From contig NZ_CP071051.1 in the NCBI RefSeq assembly GCF_017161405.1, positions 496,001 to 560,000 on the forward strand: DNA of 64,000 nucleotides, written 5' to 3'. The DNA is from Leucobacter sp. CX169 (GTDB taxonomy: Bacteria; Actinomycetota; Actinomycetes; Actinomycetales; Microbacteriaceae). Each line of letters begins with the position of its first letter. Positions within the stretch are counted from its first letter, which is position 1. Positions 53,703-61,671 of this stretch are shown here, piece after piece. Below the pieces are notes generated by a model. It did not search any database. It was not told the origin of the DNA and saw only the letters and a list, made by a program, of their open reading frames with translations. The translations under genes and the position numbers were made by a program.

Positions 53703-54143
53703 ATGATCCCGGTCGGTCCTGTCACCGCGCGTCGCCACCTCGAGGCGCCGCGCGAGTCCGTGTGGCCGTGGCTTGCGGATCCTGAGCAGCGCGCAAGCTG
53801 GTGGCCCGACCTTGAGATCGAGCCCCGCGTCGGAGGTCGTGTCGCCGAGTACTGGGCCGAGGGTGAGGGCGAGGACCGCGTCGAACGCGACGCCGCGGGC
53901 GACGTCGACGTGTGGATCGTCGGGCACGCGATCGGCTTCCACTGGAGCGCGGCCGGCGACGAATCCGCCACCTCGGTGTTGATCTCGCTCTTGTCGGACA
54001 GCGGCGAGACCATCGTCACGGTCACCGAGACCGGCTTCGATGCGTTCTCTGACGCCGCATATCGGGTCCGCGCCTCAGCCGAGGGCTGGGACATGCTGCT
54101 CGACGACCTCGTCGCCGCTGTCAGCGCAGACAGCGACCGCTAG
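53703..54143 (+). CDS. SRPBCC (START/AHSA1-like) domain protein
   Basis: Protein of 146 residues: RRHLEAPRESVWPWLADPEQRASWWPDLEIEPRVGGRV is the classic start of an SRPBCC lipid/ligand-binding helix-grip domain, ending in a long amphipathic helix (SAEGWDMLLDDLVAAVSA). Such proteins bind hydrophobic ligands or act as stress-linked helpers; the ligand is unknown. ATG follows AAGGAGAAGGAGG. It ends overlapping the purD stop on the other strand. Confidence 0.85.
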   Translation: MIPVGPVTARRHLEAPRESVWPWLADPEQRASWWPDLEIEPRVGGRVAEYWAEGEGEDRVERDAAGDVDVWIVGHAIGFHWSAAGDESATSVLISLLSDSGETIVTVTETGFDAFSDAAYRVRASAEGWDMLLDDLVAAVSADSDR

Positions 54144-55390
54144 GCGACCCGAGCCGCGATATCTGTGCGGTGCTGGCCACCCGCAAGCCCGATGAGCTCG
54201 ATCGCCGCGTATGCGCGCGCTCGCGCCTCGGCGAAGTTCGCGCCGCGCCCGACGACCGACAGGACACGCCCGCCGGTTGCGACCCAACCGCCGTCCGCGT
54301 CGCGCGCGGTCGCGGCGTGCACGAGGTGAACGCCGGGCATCGCGTTTGCCTGCGCCAGACCCGTGAGCTCGCGCCCGGTCGCGATCTCGCCGGGGTAGCC
54401 CTCGCTCGCGAGTACGACCGTGACGGCAACCTCGTCCGAGAACTCAAGCGGAGCGAGCGTGTCGAGCGCGCCGTTGGCCGAGGCCAGCAGCGCCTCGCTG
54501 AGCGGCGACGCGAGGCGCGGCAGCACGACCTGCGTCTCGGGGTCACCGAAGCGCGCATTGAACTCGATGACGCGGACGCCGTCCTTCGTGACGATGAGGC
54601 CGCAGTAGAGCAGGCCGACGAACGGGGTGTCCTCGCTCGCGAGCTGGCGCACCGTCGGCAGCGCGACCGTCTCGGTGATTTCCTCAACGAAGCCCTCGGG
54701 CAGCCACGGCAGCGGAGAGTACGCGCCCATGCCGCCGGTGTTGGGGCCCTCGTCGCCGTCGAAGATGCGCTTGTAGTCCTGTGCGGGGGTGAGCGGACGC
54801 ACTGAGGTGCCGTCCGCGAAGAAGAAGAGCGAGACCTCCTGGCCATCCAGGAATTCCTCGATCAGCACTTCGCCGTGGGGGGCCCAGGTGGCCACGTGAT
54901 CGAGAGCCGCCGCGCGGTCCTCGGTGACGAGCACGCCCTTGCCTGCCGCGAGGCCGTCGGCCTTGACGACGTAGGGGGCGCCGTAGCTGTCGAGCACGGT
55001 GGCCGCGGCCTCGACGGTTGCCACGCGCTCGGCGCGGCCCGTCGGCACGCCGGCCTCGGACATGATGCGCTTGGCGAAGGCCTTCGAGCCTTCGAGCTGA
55101 GCGGCCGCGGCGTCGGGGCCGAACACGGGAACGCCCATCGCGCGCAACGGGTCGGCCACGCCCGCGACGAGCGGCGCCTCCGGCCCAATCACCACGAGAT
55201 CAAAGCCGGTGGCTTCGACGAAGCCGGCGACCGCGGACGGGTCAGTAATCGCAAGCTCGGCCGTTTCGACCTCGGCGGCGATGCCGGCATTCCCGGGAGC
55301 GCACACGACTTCGTGGCGGGTCTCCTCGCTCAGCAGCGCACGGACAATGGCGTGTTCGCGGGCACCCGAGCCCAGCACGAGAATCTTCAC
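54140..55390 (-). CDS. purD: Phosphoribosylamine-glycine ligase
   Basis: GAR synthetase of 416 residues with an ATP-grasp fold. MKILVLGSGAREHAIV, GPEAPLVAGVADPLR, the ATP-grasp YVVKADGLAAGKGVLV, and EFNARFGDPETQVVLPRL are all present. The gene is convergent with the SRPBCC gene (four-base overlap of stops) and divergent from the sterol-carrier-like gene. Confidence 0.97.
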   Translation of the reverse strand: MKILVLGSGAREHAIVRALLSEETRHEVVCAPGNAGIAAEVETAELAITDPSAVAGFVEATGFDLVVIGPEAPLVAGVADPLRAMGVPVFGPDAAAAQLEGSKAFAKRIMSEAGVPTGRAERVATVEAAATVLDSYGAPYVVKADGLAAGKGVLVTEDRAAALDHVATWAPHGEVLIEEFLDGQEVSLFFFADGTSVRPLTPAQDYKRIFDGDEGPNTGGMGAYSPLPWLPEGFVEEITETVALPTVRQLASEDTPFVGLLYCGLIVTKDGVRVIEFNARFGDPETQVVLPRLASPLSEALLASANGALDTLAPLEFSDEVAVTVVLASEGYPGEIATGRELTGLAQANAMPGVHLVHAATARDADGGWVATGGRVLSVVGRGANFAEARARAYAAIELIGLAGGQHRTDIAARVA

Positions 55391-55415
55391 CCCCTCAGGA
55401 TACCGGGGCGCGGGC

Positions 55416-55421
55416 TAGGCT
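55416..55421 (+). promoter_or_regulatory. Putative -10 box of a leaderless transcript
   Basis: TAGGCT exactly six bases before the ATG at 55428, no Shine-Dalgarno sequence. Identical to the purM box at 58055-58060. Confidence 0.5.
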
Positions 55422-55427
55422 CGCCCC

Positions 55428-55802
55428 ATGGCAAATCGCAGGATCCCGATATTGGACGGCCGCGCCGCGCTCGCGCAGGCGGTTTCGGGCGAAACTACCC
55501 GGGCGGTGCAGGCAATGGCTGTCCGGTATCTGCTCGAGGAACTCGCCGAACGGGCCCCCGGCGGGACACTCGAGGTGCGCGTGCCGCCCTTCGGCGCGAC
55601 GCAGTGCATCGCCGGCCCGAAGCACACCCGCGGCACCCCACCGAATGTGGTGGAGATGGACGCGGCGACCTGGATCGCCCTCGCCACGGGCTCGCTTGCG
55701 TGGGACGACGCCCTGCGCGACGCGCGCGTCGTCGCCTCGGGCACCCGAGCGACGCTCGCCGGACTGCTGCCCGTCGTGCGCCGTCCAGCGGGCGCCGAGT
55801 AA
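55428..55802 (+). CDS. Sterol carrier family-like protein
   Basis: Protein of 124 residues of a small actinobacterial family annotated as sterol-carrier-like (SCP2-related), often found beside purF. Conserved pieces: AVRYLLEELAERAPGGTLEVRVPPFGATQCI, and the C-terminal NVVEMDAATWIALATGSLAWDDAL...ASGTRATL, typical of SCP2-like folds. The biochemical role is unknown; the steady linkage to purine genes is the main clue. Confidence 0.75.
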   Translation: MANRRIPILDGRAALAQAVSGETTRAVQAMAVRYLLEELAERAPGGTLEVRVPPFGATQCIAGPKHTRGTPPNVVEMDAATWIALATGSLAWDDALRDARVVASGTRATLAGLLPVVRRPAGAE

Positions 55803-55809
55803 TTCCTGC

Positions 55810-55815
55810 GAGAAT
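55810..55815 (+). promoter_or_regulatory. Putative -10 box of a leaderless transcript
   Basis: GAGAAT exactly six bases before the ATG at 55822. Confidence 0.35.
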
Positions 55816-55821
55816 GGGGAT

Positions 55822-56172
55822 ATGAGTACCCCTGAAGTCGATCCCGTCGAAGCTGGCGTCGAAGCTGAGCTGCCGCACGAGCCAGTCGTCGTTGCCGAGC
55901 AGGAGGTCGAGGTGACGATCGAGCGCTCGGTGCGCTACGGCAGGATCCTGATCGGTGGGGCCATCCTCGGCGCCGCGCTCGCGAGCCTCGCGAGCGTGTT
56001 CTTCCCGATCGCGCTCGAGGCGGACTACTCGATGGCCCAGATCATGGGCTTCATGCTGTTGATCGGTGCCGCGATCGGGCTGGGCCTCGCGGGTATCCTT
56101 TCCCTCATTCTCTCGGCCGCCGCACAGCGTCGCCGAGGTACTGCCGTCGCGATTCAGTCCGACGTGCGATAA
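55822..56172 (+). CDS. Two-helix membrane protein, unknown function
   Basis: Protein of 116 residues. An acidic N-terminus (about 40 residues, Glu/Val-rich) precedes two membrane helices (about 48-68 and 73-98) joined by a short loop and a basic C-terminus (QRRRGT). No recognised family. It lies between the sterol-carrier-like gene and tatA, 33 bp before the latter. Confidence 0.75.
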   Translation: MSTPEVDPVEAGVEAELPHEPVVVAEQEVEVTIERSVRYGRILIGGAILGAALASLASVFFPIALEADYSMAQIMGFMLLIGAAIGLGLAGILSLILSAAAQRRRGTAVAIQSDVR

Positions 56173-56205
56173 TGACCACACACTGACGATCGGAGCGATC
56201 TCCTC

Positions 56206-56427
56206 ATGCTTGGAAACCTGTCCGGATGGCACCTCGTTGTCATCCTCTTCATCATCCTGTTGCTCTTCGGTGCGCCGAAGCTTCCGGGTCTCGCCAAGAG
56301 CCTCGGGCAGTCGATGCGGATCCTGAAGAAGGAAGTCTCGAACACCGAGACCTCCACGAACGCAGACGCAGCGGGCGCGAGCAACGATGCTGCCGCCCCG
56401 AAGAAGGACGAAGCCGCCGGCGCCTAG
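56206..56427 (+). CDS. tatA: Sec-independent protein translocase protein TatA
   Basis: Small pore-forming Tat subunit of 73 residues for export of folded proteins. A short N-terminal membrane helix (LVVILFIILLLFGAPKLPGLAKSLGQSMR) contains the FG hinge and an amphipathic helix, followed by an acidic/Ala tail. It starts MLGNLSGWHLVV. TatB and TatC are not in the window. A strong terminator follows. Confidence 0.92.
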   Translation: MLGNLSGWHLVVILFIILLLFGAPKLPGLAKSLGQSMRILKKEVSNTETSTNADAAGASNDAAAPKKDEAAGA

Positions 56428-56443
56428 CCGTCAGCGCCTCGTT

Positions 56444-56493
56444 AAACGGGCGCCGCCCCTGGAAATCACTCCAGGGGCGGCGCCCGTTTTTTT
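56444..56493. terminator. Terminator between tatA and purF
   Basis: Perfect 20-bp stem from AAACGGGCGCCGCCCCTGGA to its complement with loop AATCAC, followed by a T-run on the plus strand; the AAA at the left end serves as a short T-run on the minus strand. Confidence 0.93.
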
Positions 56494-56506
56494 CGCCTTC
56501 GCGGCG

Positions 56507-57967
56507 CTAGCTGCGTTGGTTGTCCTCGACCCAGGCGAGGTACTCGGCGTCGATGTCGCCCGCGAGGTACTCGCCCGTGAAGCAGCTCATCTCGAGTTCC
56601 TCCACCGCATCCTGCCCGGCGAGGATGGCTCGGCTCATGTCCTCGACCCGCTGATAGATTAGCTGGTCAGCGCCGAGCTCGCGAGCGATCTCGTCGTAGG
56701 TGCGACCGTGCGCCACCAGTTCGGTGCGGGTCGGCATGTTGATGCCGTACACGTGGGGGAAGAGCACGGGCGGGGCCGCCGACGCGAAGGTCACCCGACG
56801 GGCGCCCGCGGCGCGCGCCATCTCGATGATCTCCCGCGACGTCGTGCCGCGAACGATCGAGTCGTCCACGAGCAAGACGTGCTTTCCCTTGAACTCGACG
56901 CTCATCGCGTTGAGCTTCTGGCGCACGCTGCGCTTGCGGACCGCCTGCCCGGGCATGATGAAGGTGCGGCCGACGTAGTGGTTCTTAAAGAACCCCTCGC
57001 GGTACGGCAGGCCGAGCTTTTGCGCGACCTGCATCGCGCTCGGGCGGGCCGAGTCCGGGATCGGCATGACCACGTCGACGTCATCGATCGACATCTCGCT
57101 GACGATCTGGTCAGCGAGCGCGTCGCCGAGGCGCAGGCGCGCGTCGTAGACCGCGATTCCGCTGAGCACCGAGTCGGGGCGGGCGAGGTAGATGTATTCG
57201 AATGCGCAGGGCACGAGTCGGGGCGCGGTCGCGCACTGACGTGAGCGCATCTCGCCGCCGGGGGAAATGAGGATCGCCTCGCCGGGAGCGACGTCCCGCA
57301 CGATCTCATAGCCGCCGGACTCGAGTACGAGCGACTCCGAGGCCACGATCCACTCTTCGCGGTGCAGCTCGGTGTGGCGGCGCCCGAGCACGAGCGGCCG
57401 GATCCCGAGAGGGTCGCGGAAGGCGAGCAGGCCGTGGCCGGCGATCATCGCGATCACCGAGTACGAGCCCTCGACGCGCGAGTGCACGCCGGCGACCGCG
57501 TCGAACACCTGCGCGGCGTCGAGCGAGAGCCCGCCGATGCTCGACTGCAGCTCGTTCGCGAGCACGTTGAGCAGCAGCTCGGTGTCAGAGTGGGTGTTCA
57601 GGTGACGGCGATCGACGTTGTACAGCTCAGCGGCGAGCTCACGCGTGTTCGTCAGGTTGCCGTTGTGGACGAGCGTGATGCCGTAGGGCGCGTTGACATA
57701 GAACGGCTGGGCCTCTTCGTCGCTGGCCGCGCTGCCGCGGGTCGTGTAGCGCACGTGGCCGAGGCCGACATTGCCTACAAGCATGCGCATGTCGCGGGTG
57801 CGGTACGCCTCGCGGACCTGTCCCTTGACCTTGACCATATGGAACTGGCTTCCGTCGGCGGTGGCGATGCCGGAGGAGTCCTGACCGCGATGCTGCAAGA
57901 GCAGCAGGCTGTCGTAGATTTGCTGATTGACGGGCTGAGTTGAGACGACGCCGACGATGCCGCACAT
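56507..57967 (-). CDS. purF: Amidophosphoribosyltransferase
   Basis: First enzyme of purine synthesis: transfers glutamine ammonia to PRPP, 486 residues. The ATG is placed so that Cys2 (MCGIVGVVS) becomes the N-terminal nucleophile after Met removal, with no propeptide; AAGGAG lies 12 bases upstream, a rather long spacing. RGQDSSGIAT, the PRPP loop HVLLVDDSIVRGTTSREI and GMAYYGIN-like glutaminase residues are as expected. Divergent from purM across 99 bp. Confidence 0.96.
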   Translation of the reverse strand: MCGIVGVVSTQPVNQQIYDSLLLLQHRGQDSSGIATADGSQFHMVKVKGQVREAYRTRDMRMLVGNVGLGHVRYTTRGSAASDEEAQPFYVNAPYGITLVHNGNLTNTRELAAELYNVDRRHLNTHSDTELLLNVLANELQSSIGGLSLDAAQVFDAVAGVHSRVEGSYSVIAMIAGHGLLAFRDPLGIRPLVLGRRHTELHREEWIVASESLVLESGGYEIVRDVAPGEAILISPGGEMRSRQCATAPRLVPCAFEYIYLARPDSVLSGIAVYDARLRLGDALADQIVSEMSIDDVDVVMPIPDSARPSAMQVAQKLGLPYREGFFKNHYVGRTFIMPGQAVRKRSVRQKLNAMSVEFKGKHVLLVDDSIVRGTTSREIIEMARAAGARRVTFASAAPPVLFPHVYGINMPTRTELVAHGRTYDEIARELGADQLIYQRVEDMSRAILAGQDAVEELEMSCFTGEYLAGDIDAEYLAWVEDNQRS

Positions 57968-58054
57968 GCGCTGAGCTGACTCCTTGGAGTGGGGGAGATC
58001 CCTCGGTGGGAAGGCGTATCCAGTCTCGCACACCGCACACCTTTCCGAGCGCGC

Positions 58055-58060
58055 TAGGCT
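58055..58060 (+). promoter_or_regulatory. Putative -10 box for purM
   Basis: TAGGCT exactly six bases before the purM GTG; no Shine-Dalgarno sequence. Confidence 0.5.
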
Positions 58061-58066
58061 GGACAC

Positions 58067-59176
58067 GTGAGCGAGAACGCATCGATCTATGCCGAAGCTG
58101 GAGTCGACACTGCCGCAGGTGATGTCGCAGTTGAGCTAATGAAGTCCGCCATCGCGCGGACCCATGGCCCGCAAGTGCTGGGCGGAGTAGGTGGGTTTGC
58201 TGGTCTCTTTGACGCGACGGCACTCACCAAGTACCGCCGGCCGTTGCTGGCGACGTCGACCGACGGGGTCGGCACGAAGGTCGCCATCGCGCAGGCGATC
58301 GACAAGCACGACACCATCGGGCAGGATCTCGTCGGCATGGTCGTCGACGACATCATCGTGGTGGGAGCCGCCCCCCTGTTCATGACCGACTACATCGCAT
58401 GCGGGCGCCTCGTGCCCGAGCGCATCGCGGACATCGTGCGTGGTATTGCCCTCGCCTGTGAGGCCACGGGCACCGCGCTCGTCGGCGGCGAGACCGCCGA
58501 GCATCCCGGCCTGTTGGGCGTCGATGAGTACGACGTCGCGGGCGCCGCGGTGGGCGTGGTCGAGGCGGACCGTCTGCTCGGACCGGATCGCGTGCGGGAC
58601 GGCGACGTCGTCATCGCGATGGGCGCCTCCGGGCTGCACTCGAACGGTTACTCGCTCGTGCGACACATCCTCGCCAAGAACGACGTGCTCTTCACCGACC
58701 ACAGCGATGACCTCGGCATGGGGTACGGCGAGGCACTGCTCGAGCCGACCATGCTCTACACCGGCCCGCTCCTGAAGGTCCTCGAAGACCCGGCGCTCGA
58801 CGGCGCGGTACACGCCCTCAGTCACGTCACCGGCGGCGGCATTGCGGCCAACCTGGCACGCGTCCTCCCGACCGGATCCTGGACCGAGGTCGACCGCGCC
58901 TCGTGGTCCCCGCTGCCCGTCTTCCGTCACCTCGCCGAACTCGGTGGGCACACGCTCCCGAGCCTCGAGCAGGCCTGGAATCTGGGCATTGGCATGTTCG
59001 CGGTCGTCGAGGCAGCCCGCGCTGACGCGGTGCTCGCCAAGCTGCGCGAGACTGGCCTGACCGCCTGGACCGCCGGCACGATTGCGACGTCAACGCGCGA
59101 CTTCACGGGGTTTGAGCAGGGCGCGAAGGGTGTCAACGGCGGCGCTGTTCGCCTCATCGGCGACTACCGCAGCTAG
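58067..59176 (+). CDS. purM: Phosphoribosylformylglycinamidine cyclo-ligase
   Basis: AIR synthetase of 369 residues. YAEAGVDTAAGD near the N-terminus, STDGVGTKVAIA, QDLVGMVVDDIIVVGAAPLFMTDYIACG and GGETAEHPG follow the family; HVTGGGIAANLARVLP marks the C-terminal domain. GTG start, probably leaderless. Divergent from purF and followed by a hairpin. Confidence 0.97.
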   Translation: MSENASIYAEAGVDTAAGDVAVELMKSAIARTHGPQVLGGVGGFAGLFDATALTKYRRPLLATSTDGVGTKVAIAQAIDKHDTIGQDLVGMVVDDIIVVGAAPLFMTDYIACGRLVPERIADIVRGIALACEATGTALVGGETAEHPGLLGVDEYDVAGAAVGVVEADRLLGPDRVRDGDVVIAMGASGLHSNGYSLVRHILAKNDVLFTDHSDDLGMGYGEALLEPTMLYTGPLLKVLEDPALDGAVHALSHVTGGGIAANLARVLPTGSWTEVDRASWSPLPVFRHLAELGGHTLPSLEQAWNLGIGMFAVVEAARADAVLAKLRETGLTAWTAGTIATSTRDFTGFEQGAKGVNGGAVRLIGDYRS

Positions 59177-59186
59177 CAGAAACGGC

Positions 59187-59223
59187 GAAGGCCCCAGCGA
59201 ACCGAGGTTCGTATGGGGCCTTC
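59187..59223. terminator. Hairpin between purM and the DUF3073 gene
   Basis: GAAGGCCCCA / TGGGGCCTTC outer stem with an inner CGAAC / GTTCG stem, in the convergent gap. Confidence 0.8.
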
Positions 59224-59271
59224 ACTCACACCGCGCTGCTGGGGTTGAGATCAACTCACGGTTGAGGCAAC

Positions 59272-59502
59272 TCAGCGTTCGCTGTCGTCGTCAGAATCGT
59301 CGTCGTCGCCGTTGTACTTCTCGGCGTACTCCGACCACAGGTCAGGTTCCGGCTCTGCGACACGTTCCGCTACCGGCATCGGTGTGTGATGATCGGGAAT
59401 TCCGAGCTCACGCTCCAGAGCGGAATAGTTCGTGTCGGGGCTGAAATACTTCAGTTCCCGAGCGACCTTTGTGTGCTTCGCTTTTTGACGGCCACGCCCC
59501 AT
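59272..59502 (-). CDS. DUF3073 small acidic-tailed protein
   Basis: Protein of 76 residues: a basic N-terminus (MGRGRQKAKHTKVARELKYFSP) followed by an acidic tail (DDDDSDDDSE). This is the actinobacterial DUF3073 family, usually found next to purM and of unknown function. ATG follows AAGGGGG. The charge polarity suggests nucleic acid or ribosome contact, but that is inference. Confidence 0.88.
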   Translation of the reverse strand: MGRGRQKAKHTKVARELKYFSPDTNYSALERELGIPDHHTPMPVAERVAEPEPDLWSEYAEKYNGDDDDSDDDSER

Positions 59503-59608
59503 GCGAGACCCCCTTACACATTCGGGCCCCGCGGGAAATGGGCCGCGAGGCGAGGCTAATACTCGTGAATACGATTTGGTCCGAGCTTAGCATGGTGGAC
59601 CCCCCGAG

Positions 59609-59614
59609 TAACAT
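59609..59614 (+). promoter_or_regulatory. Putative -10 box of a leaderless transcript
   Basis: TAACAT seven bases before the GTG at 59622. Confidence 0.4.
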
Positions 59615-59621
59615 GAGGCGG

Positions 59622-60284
59622 GTGACCGACGCTACGCCCCGACCCCGACGAAATCGCACCCGAATTGTATTGCTCGCGCTCATTGCCGTCGCCGCAATCG
59701 TGCTGGTGCTCGTCGCGGCAATCGTTCTCCCGATTTTCACGCACCAAAACTCCGGCGGCTCGGGCCAGGTGGCGTCCGAGGGCTTCCCCGATTCCGTGTC
59801 GGCGGACGGCGCGGACGGCCGCACACGCACGCTCTCCGCACAGACCCCGGACGGCGCGAAGGTGGACCTGTCGCAGCTGTCGCCCGGCGATGAGGTCTTG
59901 GTGACCGGCTCGGGCTTCAATTCCGCAAACGGCATTTATGTCGGCTTCTGCCGGATTCCCGACAGCCCAGAGGTGAAGCCGTCGCCTTGCCTCGGCGGCA
60001 TTCCCGAGGACGCACGAGCGGAGAAGGAGCACCCCGCAGCAGGCGCAGACGCGGCAGAGAGCGTCTGGCTCACTGACAACTGGGCGTGGCGATCGTTCGC
60101 TACCGGGGGCTTCGACGACGGCGAGAGGGGCACGTTCACCGCGCGGTTGGTCGTCCCGGAGCCCGAGGCGAATGGCCTCGACTGCCGGGCGGAACGCTGC
60201 GGCATCACGACGCGCAACGACCACACGGCCGCCGCCGACCGGGTGCAGGATCTGCACCTCGCGATCGGTTTCGCCGAAGACTAA
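59622..60284 (+). CDS. Membrane-anchored extracytoplasmic protein, unknown function
   Basis: Protein of 220 residues. A basic N-terminus and one membrane helix (about 13-37) place the rest outside the cell. The outer domain has a segment resembling neocarzinostatin-like or Ig-like folds (VDLSQLSPGDEVLVTGSGFNSANGIYVGFC) and four Cys that could pair. I cannot name the family firmly. GTG at 59622 is supported by the TAACAT box; upstream in-frame starts are possible but less likely. Its stop overlaps the stop of the DUF445 gene by four bases. Confidence 0.72.
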   Translation: MTDATPRPRRNRTRIVLLALIAVAAIVLVLVAAIVLPIFTHQNSGGSGQVASEGFPDSVSADGADGRTRTLSAQTPDGAKVDLSQLSPGDEVLVTGSGFNSANGIYVGFCRIPDSPEVKPSPCLGGIPEDARAEKEHPAAGADAAESVWLTDNWAWRSFATGGFDDGERGTFTARLVVPEPEANGLDCRAERCGITTRNDHTAAADRVQDLHLAIGFAED

Positions 60285-61576
60285 CCGACCAGCGGAGCGA
60301 TCACGAGCTGCGCGAAGGTGAAGATCGCGAGTCCGGCGAGCGATCCCACAATGGTGCCGTTGATCCGAATAAATTGCAGATCCTTGCCGATCTGCAATTC
60401 GATCTTCTCCGCTGCTTCCTGGGCGTCCCAGCGCTGCACGGTCTCGACGATCACGCCGCTGAGGTCGGCGCGGTAGGTCCGCACGAGGTGCTCGGCGACG
60501 CCCATGACCCAGACGTCGACCTTGTACTGCAGGGTCGGATCCTGCTCGAGCTTGTGCCCGAAATCCTGGGTGGCGCGCGCGATGCGGCGGCGCAGCTCGC
60601 TCTCGGGATCCTGCAGCATCTCGACCAGCGCTCCGCGGGCGGTGCTCCAGGTGCTCGCCGCGAGGGCGCGCACCCGCGGGCTGTCGAAGACCTCGCGCTT
60701 GTACGACTCGAGCTGCTCGTTCAGCGACGGCTTGTCGCCGAGGTCGCGGGCAAGATCCTGCAGGAACTGACCGACCGCAAGGCGGAACGGGTGGTCGTGC
60801 TCGGAGCGAATCTGGCGGGCGAAGCGGACCGCCTCGGAGTGCAGGCGGTCGTCGACGAATCGGTCGACGACGCTCGGCACCCAGCTCGGCAAGCGTGAGG
60901 AGACGACCTTGTCGAACACGCGAGGGTTCGCCTCGAGCCAGTCGCCCAGGTGATCGGCGGCAATGTCGAGCAGTGCCTCGTGGTGGCCGCCGGCGACGAA
61001 CGACTCGGTGGCGCGCCCCAGGGTCGGCCCCCAGGCCGGTTCGATGACGTGCTTGCGCACGAGTGCCTCGATGAGCTCCTGCACGTCCGAGTCATTCAGG
61101 ACGGTGAGCGCGCCGAGCCCCACGCTCGCGACCGCGTCGGCGACGCTCTTGGCGTGCTTCTCCTGGCCGAGCCATTCGCCGGCGAGCCGAGCACCGCTGA
61201 TCTGAGACAGCTTCTCGTGCACAACCTCGTCCGAGAGGAAGTTCTCTTCGACGAATGAGCCGAGCCCCGCGCCAATCTCGTCCTTCTTGTGCGAGATGAG
61301 GTTGGTGTGGGGGATGGGCAGGCCGAGCGGGCGGCGGAACAGCGCGGTGACGGCGAACCAGTCGGCGACGGCGCCCACCATGCCGCCCTCGCTTGCCGCG
61401 CGAACATATGCCAGCCACGGCACGTGCTCTTGGAAGGCAAACGAGACGACGAACACCACTGCCATGGCGAGCAGCAGGCCGAGCGCGATCGCTTGCATGC
61501 GCCGCAGTCCTGCCAGGCGCTGAAAATCGTCGGGCGTAACGGCACCCAGAGTGCGTGAGGATCGGGCCAGGGGCAT
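60281..61576 (-). CDS. DUF445 (YjiN-like) membrane protein
   Basis: Protein of 431 residues with an N-terminal helix (about 29-47), the DUF445 hallmark GGMVGAVADWFAVTALFRRPLGLPIPHTNLI near residue 65, a long coiled or amphipathic middle and a C-terminal helix (VGSLAGLAIFTFAQLVIAPL). Family function is unknown. ATG at 61576 with a CATAAT box six bases upstream (61583-61588, minus strand), again a leaderless layout. Confidence 0.88.
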   Translation of the reverse strand: MPLARSSRTLGAVTPDDFQRLAGLRRMQAIALGLLLAMAVVFVVSFAFQEHVPWLAYVRAASEGGMVGAVADWFAVTALFRRPLGLPIPHTNLISHKKDEIGAGLGSFVEENFLSDEVVHEKLSQISGARLAGEWLGQEKHAKSVADAVASVGLGALTVLNDSDVQELIEALVRKHVIEPAWGPTLGRATESFVAGGHHEALLDIAADHLGDWLEANPRVFDKVVSSRLPSWVPSVVDRFVDDRLHSEAVRFARQIRSEHDHPFRLAVGQFLQDLARDLGDKPSLNEQLESYKREVFDSPRVRALAASTWSTARGALVEMLQDPESELRRRIARATQDFGHKLEQDPTLQYKVDVWVMGVAEHLVRTYRADLSGVIVETVQRWDAQEAAEKIELQIGKDLQFIRINGTIVGSLAGLAIFTFAQLVIAPLVG

Positions 61577-61582
61577 TCCCTC

Positions 61583-61588
61583 ATTATG
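61583..61588 (-). promoter_or_regulatory. Putative -10 box for the DUF445 gene
   Basis: CATAAT (minus strand) six bases before the ATG at 61576. It lies 83 bp from the start of the divergent efflux transporter gene. Confidence 0.45.
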
Positions 61589-61671
61589 CTCTGCCTGACG
61601 CCGCCGCAGGGCCGCTCAGCCCACACCTCGCCGCCAGATTCACCCGAGGCGCGCGTGGCATACTCGCAGCT

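Noticed and set aside
57968-58066. N-terminal propeptide for PurF
   Set aside because: No in-frame ATG or GTG with a ribosome site allows a believable propeptide; MCGIVG directly exposes Cys2.
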